Assembly (NCBI RefSeq): GCF_002742335.1
Contig: NZ_MDGR01000007.1
Span: forward strand, 2,918,501 to 2,982,500
Direction of reading: 5' to 3'
Origin: Reichenbachiella sp. 5M10
GTDB taxonomy: Bacteria; Bacteroidota; Bacteroidia; Cytophagales; Cyclobacteriaceae
DNA: 64,000 nt
Program-made: the position numbers and the translations under genes
The notes under the pieces: model-generated
What the model saw: the letters and a program-made list of their open reading frames with translations, nothing else
What the model was told of the DNA's origin: nothing
Database searches by the model: none
Shown here: positions 27,284-37,458 of the stretch, in pieces
How the letters are laid out: each line of letters starts with the position of its first letter
Position numbering within the stretch: position 1 is the first letter of the stretch

Positions 27284-27898
27284 TTATTCACCACTTTGAT
27301 AGGCAGTACGGCGCAATATACTCCGTCCTAGCGTCACCTCATCTGCATACTCTAGTTCACCACCGACAGGAATCCCTCGGGCGATCGTAGAGATGCTGAC
27401 CCCTGTCTCTTCTAGCTTTCTAGAAATATAAAATGAAGTCGTATCACCTTCCATCGTGGCACTAAGAGCCAAAATCACTTCTTTGACTTCTCCCTCCGAA
27501 CTACGGATACGCTGTATCAGTGACTCGATGTGTAGGTCTTCGGGTCCTACTCCTTCGATCGGGGAGATTACCCCTCCCAAGACATGAAACATCCCCTTGT
27601 ATTGTCCTGTGCTACGAATGGCCAACATATCTGGCGTGTCTACCACGACACAGATCACCGAAGGATCGGTATTGATGGTACGGCAGACACAGTCAGTTGT
27701 ATGAGAGATGATGTGACAGGTTTGGCAATATTTGGTTTCTTTCCGGAGTCTGAGTAGCGCAGCAGATAGCTCTTCGGTCGTAGACTGCTTCTCTCGGAGC
27801 AGGTGCAGGGCCAACCGTAGCGCAGTCTTCTTGCCTATCCCTGGCAGCCTAGAGATTTCTCTTACCGCCTCTTCTATCAATTCACTCGGAAATTCCAT
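27284..27898 (-). CDS. recR: Recombination mediator RecR
   Basis: A 204-residue DNA-repair protein: N-terminal helix-hairpin-helix with RLPGIGKKTALRLALHLL (about 18-35), a zinc-ribbon-like CQTCHIISHTTDCVC (about 58-72) and a Toprim domain from CVVVDTPDMLAIRSTGQYKG to GDTTSFYI. Length matches the family. With RecO and RecF it loads RecA onto gapped DNA. It follows clpS by 8 bases and is probably cotranscribed with it. Confidence 0.96.
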   Translation of the reverse strand: MEFPSELIEEAVREISRLPGIGKKTALRLALHLLREKQSTTEELSAALLRLRKETKYCQTCHIISHTTDCVCRTINTDPSVICVVVDTPDMLAIRSTGQYKGMFHVLGGVISPIEGVGPEDLHIESLIQRIRSSEGEVKEVILALSATMEGDTTSFYISRKLEETGVSISTIARGIPVGGELEYADEVTLGRSILRRTAYQSGE

Positions 27899-27906
27899 GC
27901 GGCAAT

Positions 27907-28182
27907 TTAGACGATTACTGCATTTATCCCCGCATCGATGATTCCTTCTTTCATCGGCTTGAGATCGTCATAGCTCCCCTTCTTGACCTCACACTTGCCG
28001 TTGAAATGAATGATGTAGGTACATTGCTCCGCCTGAATGCGCTCGTGCTCGCATACTTTAATCAGCGTATCGATCACATGATCAAAAGAATTGACTTCAT
28101 CGTTGAATACGACAAGCCCTCTCCCCTCTTCGGATTTCTCATCAACCAGTACTATTTCTTCCTCTTCGAATTGCCAAGACAT
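27907..28182 (-). CDS. clpS: ClpS-type adaptor protein
   Basis: A 91-residue adaptor. The core LVVFNDEVNSFDHVIDTLIKV, EQCTYIIHFNGKCEV and KKGSYDDLKP is the ClpS fold that docks on the ClpA/ClpC N-domain and delivers N-degron substrates. The open frame runs 55 codons further upstream, but that extension is unlike ClpS and overlaps the promoter region; ATG 28182 gives the normal family length and is preferred. Operon with recR. Confidence 0.88.
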   Translation of the reverse strand: MSWQFEEEEIVLVDEKSEEGRGLVVFNDEVNSFDHVIDTLIKVCEHERIQAEQCTYIIHFNGKCEVKKGSYDDLKPMKEGIIDAGINAVIV

Positions 28183-28205
28183 AACTTTCAAGATTAATTC
28201 AAATG

Positions 28206-28213
28206 CAAAACTA
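28206..28213 (-). promoter_or_regulatory. Candidate -7 box (TAGTTTTG) for clpS-recR
   Basis: Exact TAnnTTTG match on the minus strand, 23 bases before the clpS ATG. Its position inside the longer open frame supports the internal clpS start. Confidence 0.45.
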
Positions 28214-28319
28214 GAATAAACCCACGAAACTCTAAATTTATTCGTGAGTATTAAAACGAAAGTCCAAAACGTGACAATGGCATGATCCTTGGCTACCTTC
28301 GCATACAAACAGACAAAGG

Positions 28320-28796
28320 ATGAATAAATATATAGTAGCCCTGGCAAGCCTCACTCTATTTTTAGCTAGTCACCACGCATTCGCGCAAAGCAAAAGAAAA
28401 AGAAAAAAGCAAGACATCAGTCTCGTCATTCAAACTGCACAAAGCTACACAGGCACCCCCTACAAATACGGCGGCACAGGCCACTCTGGTATAGACTGTA
28501 GCAGCCTCATCCAAAATTCGTTTTCACAAGCAGGATATGCCATCCCTCGCACCTCAAAAGATCAATCCAAGTACGGCAAAAAAGTGGGGTGGAACAGACT
28601 AAAGCCTGGAGACATCGTGTTCTTCAAATTCAAAGAGAAACGCAACAAATGGTATCATAGTGGACTCATCACCTCCGTCGACCGTGACCATATCTACTTC
28701 GTCCATGCCTCCTCTTCCCGAGGAGTCGTCCAATCGGACCTTTATGCAGACTACTACAAATCCCGTGTCAAGACTTTTAGGCGAGTCATCAAATAA
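28320..28796 (+). CDS. NlpC/P60 peptidoglycan endopeptidase
   Basis: A 158-residue secreted cysteine peptidase: signal peptide (1-22, ending HAFAQ), a basic linker SKRKRKKQ (24-31), then the NlpC/P60 domain with nucleophile Cys60 in GIDCSSLI, His113 in YHSGLI and His129 in VHASSS, the standard Cys-His-His triad. Preceding YKYGGTG is the usual lead-in. It cuts gamma-D-glutamyl-diamino acid links in peptidoglycan stem peptides. Divergent from clpS; a small exported protein gene follows after 68 bases. Confidence 0.92.
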   Translation: MNKYIVALASLTLFLASHHAFAQSKRKRKKQDISLVIQTAQSYTGTPYKYGGTGHSGIDCSSLIQNSFSQAGYAIPRTSKDQSKYGKKVGWNRLKPGDIVFFKFKEKRNKWYHSGLITSVDRDHIYFVHASSSRGVVQSDLYADYYKSRVKTFRRVIK

Positions 28797-28864
28797 ACTG
28801 ACTCAAAGAAAGCAATTGAGAAGTGCATTGCCTATTTTGGTATAAAAAAACACCCAACAATCCT

Positions 28865-29212
28865 ATGAAAACAAAAATCATTGCACTACTAGCTATTGTG
28901 TTTGCACTATCTATCCAGTCATCCTATGCGCAGAGCACTTCAGAGATCGACATGGACGAATATTTCGCAGACCTCAACCTCACAGAAGACCAAAAGGTCA
29001 CCTTTGACGAAATCACAGATGAGTACTACGCCAACTTGCAACATGTACAAGAAACAGAAACGTCAAAAACCAAAATGTACAAGGCCTACAAAACCCACAA
29101 AAAGACTCGGGACAATAAAATGAAGGCCCTCATGGACAAAGAGCAATACTCGCTCTACCAAACCAAACAAAAAGAATTGGAAAAGAAAGCACGGGAAGAA
29201 AACCGGGGGTAA
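28865..29212 (+). CDS. Small exported helical protein (Spy/CpxP-like, unassigned)
   Basis: 115 residues; signal peptide of about 21 residues ending SYAQ, then a mature chain that is almost entirely helical and highly charged. The segment LTEDQKVTFDEITDEYY resembles the LTxxQ-type helix of periplasmic Spy/CpxP-like chaperones, and the Lys/Glu-rich C-terminus (KQKELEKKAREEN) is typical of such small proteins. The resemblance is loose. The start at 28865 is preferred to an upstream ATG at 28823 that would bury the signal peptide. It is followed by a strong terminator and faces miaA. Confidence 0.65.
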   Translation: MKTKIIALLAIVFALSIQSSYAQSTSEIDMDEYFADLNLTEDQKVTFDEITDEYYANLQHVQETETSKTKMYKAYKTHKKTRDNKMKALMDKEQYSLYQTKQKELEKKAREENRG

Positions 29213-29235
29213 GCGCCCCTCCAAAACATACCTAC

Positions 29236-29260
29236 AAAGCCTCCTTACTCGGAGGCTTTT
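29236..29260 (+). terminator. Intrinsic terminator between convergent genes
   Basis: AAAGCCTCC (29236-29244) and GGAGGCTTT (29251-29259), 6-base loop, followed by TATTTTC on the plus strand. The stem overlaps the last codons and stop of miaA on the other strand. Confidence 0.8.
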
Positions 29261-30162
29261 ATTTTCTCATCAATCAGAGTCTGGATCGCTGCTACCTCCC
29301 CACGCTCAAACCAATGAAACTCATCGTCACGACTAAACCACGTCATCTGTCGCTTGGCATAGCGTCGGGAGTTGCGCTTGAGCAGGCGTACTGCCTCCGC
29401 ACGATCATAGGCTCCATCTAGATAGCCAAATATCTCTCGATACCCCACAGTCTGTAGGGCATTCAGGGTGCGATGGGGGTACAGCGCTTCTGCTTCGTCA
29501 AACAATCCCTCAGCAATCATCACATCCATACGGTCATCGATGCGCTGATACAGTGTCTTGCGATCCTCGTGAATACCTATCTTGAGGACATCATAGCTCC
29601 GTTGCCTTTTGGGCTTGGCTTGACGATGCGAACTGAATGGTCGTCCCGTCGCCCGAATCACCTCCAAAGCCCGAATCACTCGCTGATGATTGTGTCGATC
29701 GACCTGTGCATAATACACGGGATCAGCTTCTTCAAGCTCAGCCAGCAAAACCTCCAACCCCACCGTCTCCAACTCCTCTCTCAAGGTCTCACGAATCCCC
29801 GCTGGCACGGCAGGCATCTCGTCCAGTCCCTCGCAGAGTGCCTTGATGTACAAGCCAGACCCTCCCACTACAAACACCACATCGTGGGCTTCAAACAATC
29901 GCTGTAGCAGTGCATCCGCGTCCTCAGCAAATTGCCCCGCATCATACTCCTCCTCCACCGAATGACTATTGATGAAGTGATGCGGCACAGCCTCCAATTC
30001 ATCTTGATCTGGCTTGGCAGTACCTATCTCCATCTCTCTATAAAATTGCCGCGAATCAGCAGACAAAATCTCAGTCTGATAGGTCGTCGCTAGCCGAATC
30101 GACAGAGCGGTTTTGCCCACCGCTGTAGGGCCTGCTATGACAACCAACAAGGGATTTTTCAT
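29245..30162 (-). CDS. miaA: tRNA dimethylallyltransferase
   Basis: A 305-residue enzyme that adds the dimethylallyl group to A37 of tRNAs reading UNN codons. It has the P-loop GPTAVGKTALSIRLA (11-25), SADSRQFYREMEIGTAKP (35-52), VVGGSGLYIKAL and a C-terminal region with VGYREIFGYLDG and RYAKRQMTWFSRD, all standard MiaA signatures. Length is normal. Its promoter boxes place the transcription start at or near the ATG. The 3' end overlaps the terminator of the convergent small exported protein. Confidence 0.95.
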   Translation of the reverse strand: MKNPLLVVIAGPTAVGKTALSIRLATTYQTEILSADSRQFYREMEIGTAKPDQDELEAVPHHFINSHSVEEEYDAGQFAEDADALLQRLFEAHDVVFVVGGSGLYIKALCEGLDEMPAVPAGIRETLREELETVGLEVLLAELEEADPVYYAQVDRHNHQRVIRALEVIRATGRPFSSHRQAKPKRQRSYDVLKIGIHEDRKTLYQRIDDRMDVMIAEGLFDEAEALYPHRTLNALQTVGYREIFGYLDGAYDRAEAVRLLKRNSRRYAKRQMTWFSRDDEFHWFERGEVAAIQTLIDEKIKASE

Positions 30163-30166
30163 GGAG

Positions 30167-30200
30167 CAAAGATAGTATTGGGGTGGTTCATTTATCTCAA
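30167..30200 (-). promoter_or_regulatory. Promoter of miaA, probably giving a leaderless mRNA
   Basis: TTG (30200-30198), a 23-base spacer and TATCTTTG (30174-30167) on the minus strand fit the Bacteroidota consensus. Only 4 bases separate the -7 box from the miaA ATG. Confidence 0.45.
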
Positions 30201-30336
30201 TTAAAATTTAGTATTTCAACAGGTATAGGATATATTAGCGTGCAGCGAACCGAATATTGTGATCCACCACCCAAACCATCCCAATACACCAATCGCCATT
30301 GCAGAGAATAAAAAAAACCGTAGCAATACTCTACAC

Positions 30337-30789
30337 ATGGAAACAACCGAAAGTCTATCTCGACAAAGTCAGTCCGTTGACAACAGAGGAGCAAAACCTG
30401 AAGTGGTCTTGGAAAAGCTCATCTACCGTCCCACGCGTATCACTCCCCTTATTTTTTTTGATCCGTCGAGAGGTCTCCTTGAGTTGAGAGGCAAATCCAG
30501 CCCTGAGAATGCGCTGCATTTTTACAGCAAGCTCATGACTAGCATAGAAGAATTTGCCCTGCAAGGCGAACAAAACTTGGTCGCTAATTTCAAACTAGAA
30601 TACTTCAACACCAGCTCTTCCAAATGCCTGTTTGATTTGCTCAAAAAACTGCTTTTGGTAGAAAAAAATGGCAAACGCGTCTCTATCAACTGGTACTATG
30701 AAGGGTATGACGAAGACATGCAAGAGGCCGGAGAAGATTACGCTGACCTGCTTGGCACGACATTCAATTTCGTAGAAACGGAGTACTAA
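30337..30789 (+). CDS. SiaC-family (DUF1987) regulatory protein
   Basis: A 150-residue cytosolic protein. The DUF1987 pattern is visible: TPLIFFDPSRGLLELRGKSSPENA, then FKLEYFNTSSSKCLFDLLKKL and INWYYEGYDEDMQEAGEDYADLL, with the NTSSS loop that in SiaC carries the phosphorylated residue. In Pseudomonas, SiaC is an anti-sigma-antagonist-like switch phosphorylated by a kinase, dephosphorylated by the SiaA phosphatase, and stimulates the SiaD diguanylate cyclase. None of those partners is nearby, so this is an orphan copy. ATG 30337 is chosen over an upstream frame start at 30259 whose extra 26 residues are unconserved-looking. Confidence 0.8.
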   Translation: METTESLSRQSQSVDNRGAKPEVVLEKLIYRPTRITPLIFFDPSRGLLELRGKSSPENALHFYSKLMTSIEEFALQGEQNLVANFKLEYFNTSSSKCLFDLLKKLLLVEKNGKRVSINWYYEGYDEDMQEAGEDYADLLGTTFNFVETEY

Positions 30790-30936
30790 ATCTAGCTCCG
30801 AAATCCCCTTCTACTTACAAACGCCAGCCCAAGCACTGCGCATACAGAGGGTTCCCCAGGGGATGAGCAAAAGGAAATGAACCTTGAGCAGCTGCAAGCC
30901 ACAGCATACAGCAAACACCACTTCTCAGATACAAAA

Positions 30937-30957
30937 AAAGGGCTGCTACAGCCCTTT
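30937..30957 (-). terminator. Intrinsic terminator after the E2 gene
   Basis: AAAGGGCTG (30937-30945) pairs with CAGCCCTTT (30949-30957), 3-base loop; on the minus strand a run of seven T follows. The plus side is also T-rich, so it may work both ways. Confidence 0.82.
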
Positions 30958-30987
30958 CTATTTTATCCTATCTATACAGCGTACTCA

Positions 30988-32328
30988 TCAGACACTACGC
31001 TCCGTATCAAACTGCTCCAAGTAGTCCGCAACACGTCTCACAAACATCCCTCCCAGTGCTCCATCTACGACTCGGTGGTCATAGGAGTGAGACAAAAACA
31101 TCTTGTGACGAATGCCGATAAAATCTCCTTTGGGCGTTTCGATCACACTGGCCTTCTTGACGATGGTACCGAGGGCGAGGATCCCCACCTGCGGCTGTAC
31201 GAGTATCGGCGTCCCCATGACATTGCCAAACGACCCGACATTGGAGATGGTATACGTCCCATCGTTTAGGTCATCGGGCGTGAGCTTGTTGTCTCGACCT
31301 CTCTTGGCCAGATCATTGACCGCATAAGAAAGTTCCTTGATACTCAATCGGTCAGCATTTTTGATTACAGGTACAATGAGATTACCCGAAGGCAAGGCCA
31401 CGGCCATTCCTATGTTGATGTTCCCTTTCTTGATGATCTTGTCCCCATCGACTTGCACGTTGATCATTGGGTAGTCCCGAATGGCATTGGCGACCGCCTC
31501 AATAAAAATCGGTGTAAAGGTCAGCGGCTGTCCATGTTCTTCCATGAAAGCACGCTTGTGCTTGTTGCGCCAGTTGACCACATCGGTCAGATCTGCCTCT
31601 ACGAATGAGGTCACATGAGGTGCCGTCTGCACGGAGGAGAGCATACGCTCTGCGATCATTTTGCGCATGCGATCCATGACAATGATCTCATCTTCCCCTG
31701 TAAATATCGCCGGGGTAGGTTGCACACCAAACTTCGCTTTGGGTTTGGTCGATTTCTCTTGGGTGATACCTGGCTCAGTACCAAACACCTTGGGGCTTTT
31801 GGAGCGCACCAGTGCCAATATATCTTTCTTGGTTACACGCCCCTCTTTGCCTGTCCCTTGGAGCGCATCGAGCTCTTTCATGGGGATCCCTTCTTCTCTA
31901 GCGATCGTCATCACCAGCGGCGAATAAAATCGCCCAGAAGTTGATTTTTCAAGGATTGGTTGGGGCACGACTTGAGTTGTGCTAGCCGAGTGCTTGTCTA
32001 CTGCAGTAGTCAATAACTCCTCCGCTTCTGCAACTGCCGCTTCCTCGAGCTCCTCAGACTCGTTGGCTTTAGCAGCAATCTCATTGTCATCTACTTCGAT
32101 GATGGCAATGGGCTTGCCTACCTCTACGACATCTCCTTCGTTGGCCAATATCTCCTGCAGTACACCCGAGTAAGTCGACGGCACTTCTGTATCTACTTTA
32201 TCCGTAGCTACTTCCAAAACGGACTCGTCTTCTTCTATATTTTCCCCTACTTTCTTGAGCCACGAAAGGATGGTTCCTTCCATTATACTTTCACCCATTT
32301 TGGGCATCACCATTTCTACTTGAGCCAT
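30988..32328 (-). CDS. Dihydrolipoamide acyltransferase (2-oxoacid dehydrogenase E2)
   Basis: A 446-residue E2 subunit. The lipoyl domain (2-76) has Lys44 in EVATDKVDTEVP; a flexible Glu/Ala-rich linker follows; the peripheral E1/E3-binding domain is at about 133-173 (YSPLVMTIAREEGIP, GTGKEGRVTKKDIL); the catalytic domain ends with SYDHRVVDGALGG, the HxxxDG acyltransferase motif. It transfers acyl groups from lipoate to CoA. Sequence style fits the branched-chain or generic 2-oxoacid group rather than pyruvate E2 with several lipoyl domains; no E1 or E3 gene is adjacent, so the substrate is not settled. Single-gene unit between cinA and a terminator. Confidence 0.9.
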   Translation of the reverse strand: MAQVEMVMPKMGESIMEGTILSWLKKVGENIEEDESVLEVATDKVDTEVPSTYSGVLQEILANEGDVVEVGKPIAIIEVDDNEIAAKANESEELEEAAVAEAEELLTTAVDKHSASTTQVVPQPILEKSTSGRFYSPLVMTIAREEGIPMKELDALQGTGKEGRVTKKDILALVRSKSPKVFGTEPGITQEKSTKPKAKFGVQPTPAIFTGEDEIIVMDRMRKMIAERMLSSVQTAPHVTSFVEADLTDVVNWRNKHKRAFMEEHGQPLTFTPIFIEAVANAIRDYPMINVQVDGDKIIKKGNINIGMAVALPSGNLIVPVIKNADRLSIKELSYAVNDLAKRGRDNKLTPDDLNDGTYTISNVGSFGNVMGTPILVQPQVGILALGTIVKKASVIETPKGDFIGIRHKMFLSHSYDHRVVDGALGGMFVRRVADYLEQFDTERSV

Positions 32329-32388
32329 ATCCGTATCAATTTCATTTTTTGGGAATATCCCGCAATATAGGCGATTTACGCCTAAAAA

Positions 32389-33639
32389 TCACCCTTCATT
32401 CAGCGTTTGACGGAGGAAGTTGAGCGCCTTGATGACGCTGTATTCGATATTGAGAATACGCGTCCCTGCTGCCTGAACCCGCTGCGAAACAACACGATCT
32501 CCAAAGGATATAGCCAACCAAACCGTACCCACAGGTTTTTCTTCTGTACCTCCGTCTGGGCCAGCGATTCCCGTCGTAGCAATTCCAAGGTCCACGTGGA
32601 GTTTTTTGCGTACACCAATGGCCATTTCTTTGGCTACTTCCTCGCTCACTGCTCCATATTTTTCGATCGTCGCAGCAGAGACATCCAGCATGTTTTCTTT
32701 GACCGAATTGTGATAGGCGACAATCGACCCATGGTAGTACTCCGAACTCCCCGGCACAGACGTGATCCGATGCGACAGATAACCACCCGTACAACTCTCG
32801 GCTGTCGCCACAGTCACCCCCTGACTCTTGAGCAATTCGCCCACGGCATCCTCGATCTCTAGATCACCAAAGCCATACACGTACTCTTGGATCATCGGCA
32901 AGAGCTCTGCGATCTGTGCATTCATCTCTGCATCTAGTGTCGCTCGGTCTGTCCCTACGCCTGTCAGTCGGAGTTTGACCTGCCCACGTCCTGGCAAATA
33001 GGCCAGAGCCAAATGTGAAGGCAGAGCATCTTCCCAAGAGGCAATCTCCTCAGCCAGCCACGACTCTCCGATCCCAATCGTACGTACCATCTGGTGCAAA
33101 ATCACTGGCAACTGAAACCGCTTCTTGATTTTGGGCAGCACCGACTTGGTCATCATGGCCTTCATCTCAAAGGGCACTCCTGGCATGGACACCACGATGC
33201 GCTTGTTGATATCAAACCACATCCCGGGAGCTGTCCCACGATCGTTGGTGATTTTGATGGATCCTTTTGGCAAATAGGCCTGCTGACGATTGATCTCCGT
33301 CAGTTCCTTGCCCAATCGGGCAAAAATCGACTCCACATCCTCTAGTGCTCCTTCGTTGAGTTCGAGAGGCATCTCAAACTGCTCTGCCAATGCCTGCTTG
33401 GTCAGGTCGTCCTTGGTAGGCCCCAGTCCTCCCGTCACAAACACCACCTGGCTATGCAACAGCGAATCTGCCACAGCCTCTTTGATGAGCTCAGACCGAT
33501 CCGCAATCGAATACTTGCGACGTACCTTGATCCCCATATCGTCCAATTGCTGACTGATCCACTGCGAATTGGTGTCCAATATCTGACCATACAGGATTTC
33601 ATCCCCTATGGTAATAATCTCTGCATAAATCTCTCTCAT
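32389..33639 (-). CDS. cinA: CinA-family protein (competence/damage-inducible, NMN deamidase)
   Basis: A 416-residue two-domain protein. The N-terminal MoCF-like domain (about 1-170) has IGDEILYGQILDTNSQW and TGGLGPTKDDLT; the C-terminal PncC domain (about 255-416) has ATAESCTGGYLSHRIT and GIAGPDGGTEEKPVGTVW. Full-length CinA hydrolyses ADP-ribose-like pyridine-nucleotide breakdown products in the first domain and deamidates nicotinamide mononucleotide in the second, recycling NAD. Length is normal for the two-domain form. It lies 60 bases upstream of the E2 gene on the same strand. Confidence 0.94.
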   Translation of the reverse strand: MREIYAEIITIGDEILYGQILDTNSQWISQQLDDMGIKVRRKYSIADRSELIKEAVADSLLHSQVVFVTGGLGPTKDDLTKQALAEQFEMPLELNEGALEDVESIFARLGKELTEINRQQAYLPKGSIKITNDRGTAPGMWFDINKRIVVSMPGVPFEMKAMMTKSVLPKIKKRFQLPVILHQMVRTIGIGESWLAEEIASWEDALPSHLALAYLPGRGQVKLRLTGVGTDRATLDAEMNAQIAELLPMIQEYVYGFGDLEIEDAVGELLKSQGVTVATAESCTGGYLSHRITSVPGSSEYYHGSIVAYHNSVKENMLDVSAATIEKYGAVSEEVAKEMAIGVRKKLHVDLGIATTGIAGPDGGTEEKPVGTVWLAISFGDRVVSQRVQAAGTRILNIEYSVIKALNFLRQTLNEG

Positions 33640-34049
33640 TCCTAAATACTAGTTAGCGGCACAAAATCCATAGTCCCCCATCCTTATACCGAAGCAACAA
33701 AAATAGGTTGGAAAACAATACCAATAAACTCGAATATTTGAAATAAGAAAGAAGACAATCAACGCAAGCAAATTCCAACCGAATAACTTGGCCAAGTTCG
33801 TAGTGTCCAAAAGTCCTCGTCCAGAACGATTGATCAAAACCTTCCCTCCTATTCTTTCTTCTTCTGATAATGACTCAGGTAGAACCTTAGCTGCACTTGT
33901 TCTATTGGCAGACACAAAACCACTCCGATTTGTCCTCCCCCTCCCTCTAATAATACGTCTGGTCGTTTTTATATTCTTGCTGCGATTTGTACCTTTAGCC
34001 TTGAACCAATCACTGATTCGGCTCTCTTTTCACTACTAGCACTACACCT
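33640..34049. other. Gene-free stretch between divergent genes
   Basis: About 410 bases between cinA (minus) and a small lipoprotein gene (plus). Open frames of 80-90 codons exist on both strands but lack a signal peptide at the start, known motifs or good codon bias. I see no tRNA cloverleaf, repeat or clear promoter pair. Confidence 0.5.
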
Positions 34050-34403
34050 ATGAAATATATACTCCTCTTATTGGCCCTTGGACTCGTCGTGGCATGCTCC
34101 TCTTCCAAAAAAAACGGAGAGAAGTCCGCAGAAGAAATCAGTATGGAACGATTTGAGGGCAATTTCAAAGTGGGAGACATCGATCCATTCAATGCGATCG
34201 TATTTCCGATGTACCATTCGTTCGAGGTAGAACTACAAATCGCCCAAGAACCCATCATCTTCTTCTTCGACAGTTTGGACAGCCAGGGACAATTTGTCTA
34301 CACCTCTGACGACCAGTCCATGTCCTTTCGTATGGAGTCCGACCACAAAAAGGGCCTGTTTTACGAGATCAACGAACCCGAACAGAAAGTCACCAAGGAA
34401 TAA
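34050..34403 (+). CDS. Small lipoprotein of unknown function
   Basis: 117 residues. The signal peptide MKYILLLLALGLVVACSSS has a clean lipobox with Cys16. The mature chain is a charged linker (KKNGEKSAEE) followed by a compact beta-rich domain (about 35-110; FEGNFKVGDIDPFNAIVFP, IAQEPIIFFFDSLDSQGQFVY). I do not recognise the domain. A second exported protein gene follows after about 90 bases, so the two may act together in the envelope. Confidence 0.7.
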   Translation: MKYILLLLALGLVVACSSSKKNGEKSAEEISMERFEGNFKVGDIDPFNAIVFPMYHSFEVELQIAQEPIIFFFDSLDSQGQFVYTSDDQSMSFRMESDHKKGLFYEINEPEQKVTKE

Positions 34404-34495
34404 TTTCGACATATTCGTTGATTTAATCCCTAGCTCCTCGCCTCAACTGCCTAGATATGCTTAATATTGGCCCTTGGTTACAAATTAAATCCCCA

Positions 34496-35143
34496 ATGCT
34501 GCAGAATTTTTTACTCGCTACTTTAGTATTCGCACTTAGTTTCACTTCTACATTCGCCGAAGTGGAAGACAAAAAAAAGCCCAAGGATCAAGACCCTAAA
34601 ATCGAAAGACTCCTTATCGTGGTATTGGTTCGCAACGTCGAACAGCGCAAAATCCTGGAAGATGAATTGAGTTATGATTTTTCGGATTATGGCATCAAAA
34701 CCATACTGAGTTATACGACGCGATTGGCAGGAGCTGAGCATGTCACCAAAGAAGAGGTAAAACGTGTCTGCAAAAAAACAAACGCCGATGGGGTAATGAT
34801 CGTCAAACTCGTCGACATAGAGCAACAAAACGGCTACTCCTACAACCAACGAGCACAATACCAAGGGGCTGGTGCTCCCTCAGCGACCAGTAGTGGTGTG
34901 GTCTTCACCAACCGTGGCACCTACAGCTGGGGCGATTACGCCTATGGCAACTACTTTGATGCGGTCAGTTCCAACATCGTCGAAATCCAAACAGACATCT
35001 ACCATGTAGATTCCGAAAAAAGAGTATTCCAAAATGACAACAAATTCAGAGTAGGTGAGATCGAATCTGCGATCGGTAAATTCTCCAAGACAACTACCAA
35101 ACGAGTCGTCAAAACCAAGCAAATCAAGAGAAACGAAGACTAA
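34496..35143 (+). CDS. Exported protein of unknown function
   Basis: 215 residues from the ATG at 34496, which puts a normal signal peptide (ending STFAE) at the N-terminus; an upstream ATG at 34457 would add 13 residues. After a Lys-rich linker (DKKKPKDQDPK) there is an alpha/beta domain (RLLIVVLVRNVEQRKILEDEL, TKEEVKRVCKKTNADGVMIVKLVDIEQQ) resembling the periplasmic nucleoside-like fold seen in lipoproteins that probe the secretome, then a Gly/Tyr/Ser-rich loop (about 125-155) and a beta C-terminus. I do not recognise the family. It is convergent with fadH. Confidence 0.7.
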   Translation: MLQNFLLATLVFALSFTSTFAEVEDKKKPKDQDPKIERLLIVVLVRNVEQRKILEDELSYDFSDYGIKTILSYTTRLAGAEHVTKEEVKRVCKKTNADGVMIVKLVDIEQQNGYSYNQRAQYQGAGAPSATSSGVVFTNRGTYSWGDYAYGNYFDAVSSNIVEIQTDIYHVDSEKRVFQNDNKFRVGEIESAIGKFSKTTTKRVVKTKQIKRNED

Positions 35144-35154
35144 CCCGTCTTCTC

Positions 35155-37212
<2,058 letters not shown>

Positions 37213-37458
37213 CTAAGTTTACTGGATTTTTCGTTCGTAGACAATAATGTACGAGCTTCTATTTCTTTCGAAGACCTGTCGCATGACTTTTGCTGCAAGA
37301 ATATTTGCTCTACTCCAAGACCTATGCGCCATACGCCAAAGGATAGAACGAAGAATATAACATCTGCTCAGAATGTTCCTCTTCTCGCCACCTTTCAGAA
37401 ACTATCTCATTATTTTGAGCTATACTTACCCTCTAACTACAATTGACAACCAAGTACA

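Noticed and set aside
27907-28347. A longer ClpS-like frame with 55 extra N-terminal residues
   Set aside because: The extension is unlike ClpS, overlaps a TAnnTTTG box and the divergent intergenic region; the internal ATG 28182 gives the family length.
32396-32794. 132-codon frame inside cinA on the same strand, other phase
   Set aside because: It lies fully within cinA, has no motif and mirrors its codon phase; a shadow frame.
33649-33915. An 88-codon minus-strand frame with a hydrophobic segment, after cinA's start side
   Set aside because: No motif, odd composition, no promoter and an opposing 83-codon frame of similar quality; chance is likely.
35135-35152. Six-base hairpin GAAGAC/GTCTTC spanning the stop of the unknown exported gene, facing fadH
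   Set aside because: Short stem and no T-tract; not enough to call a terminator.
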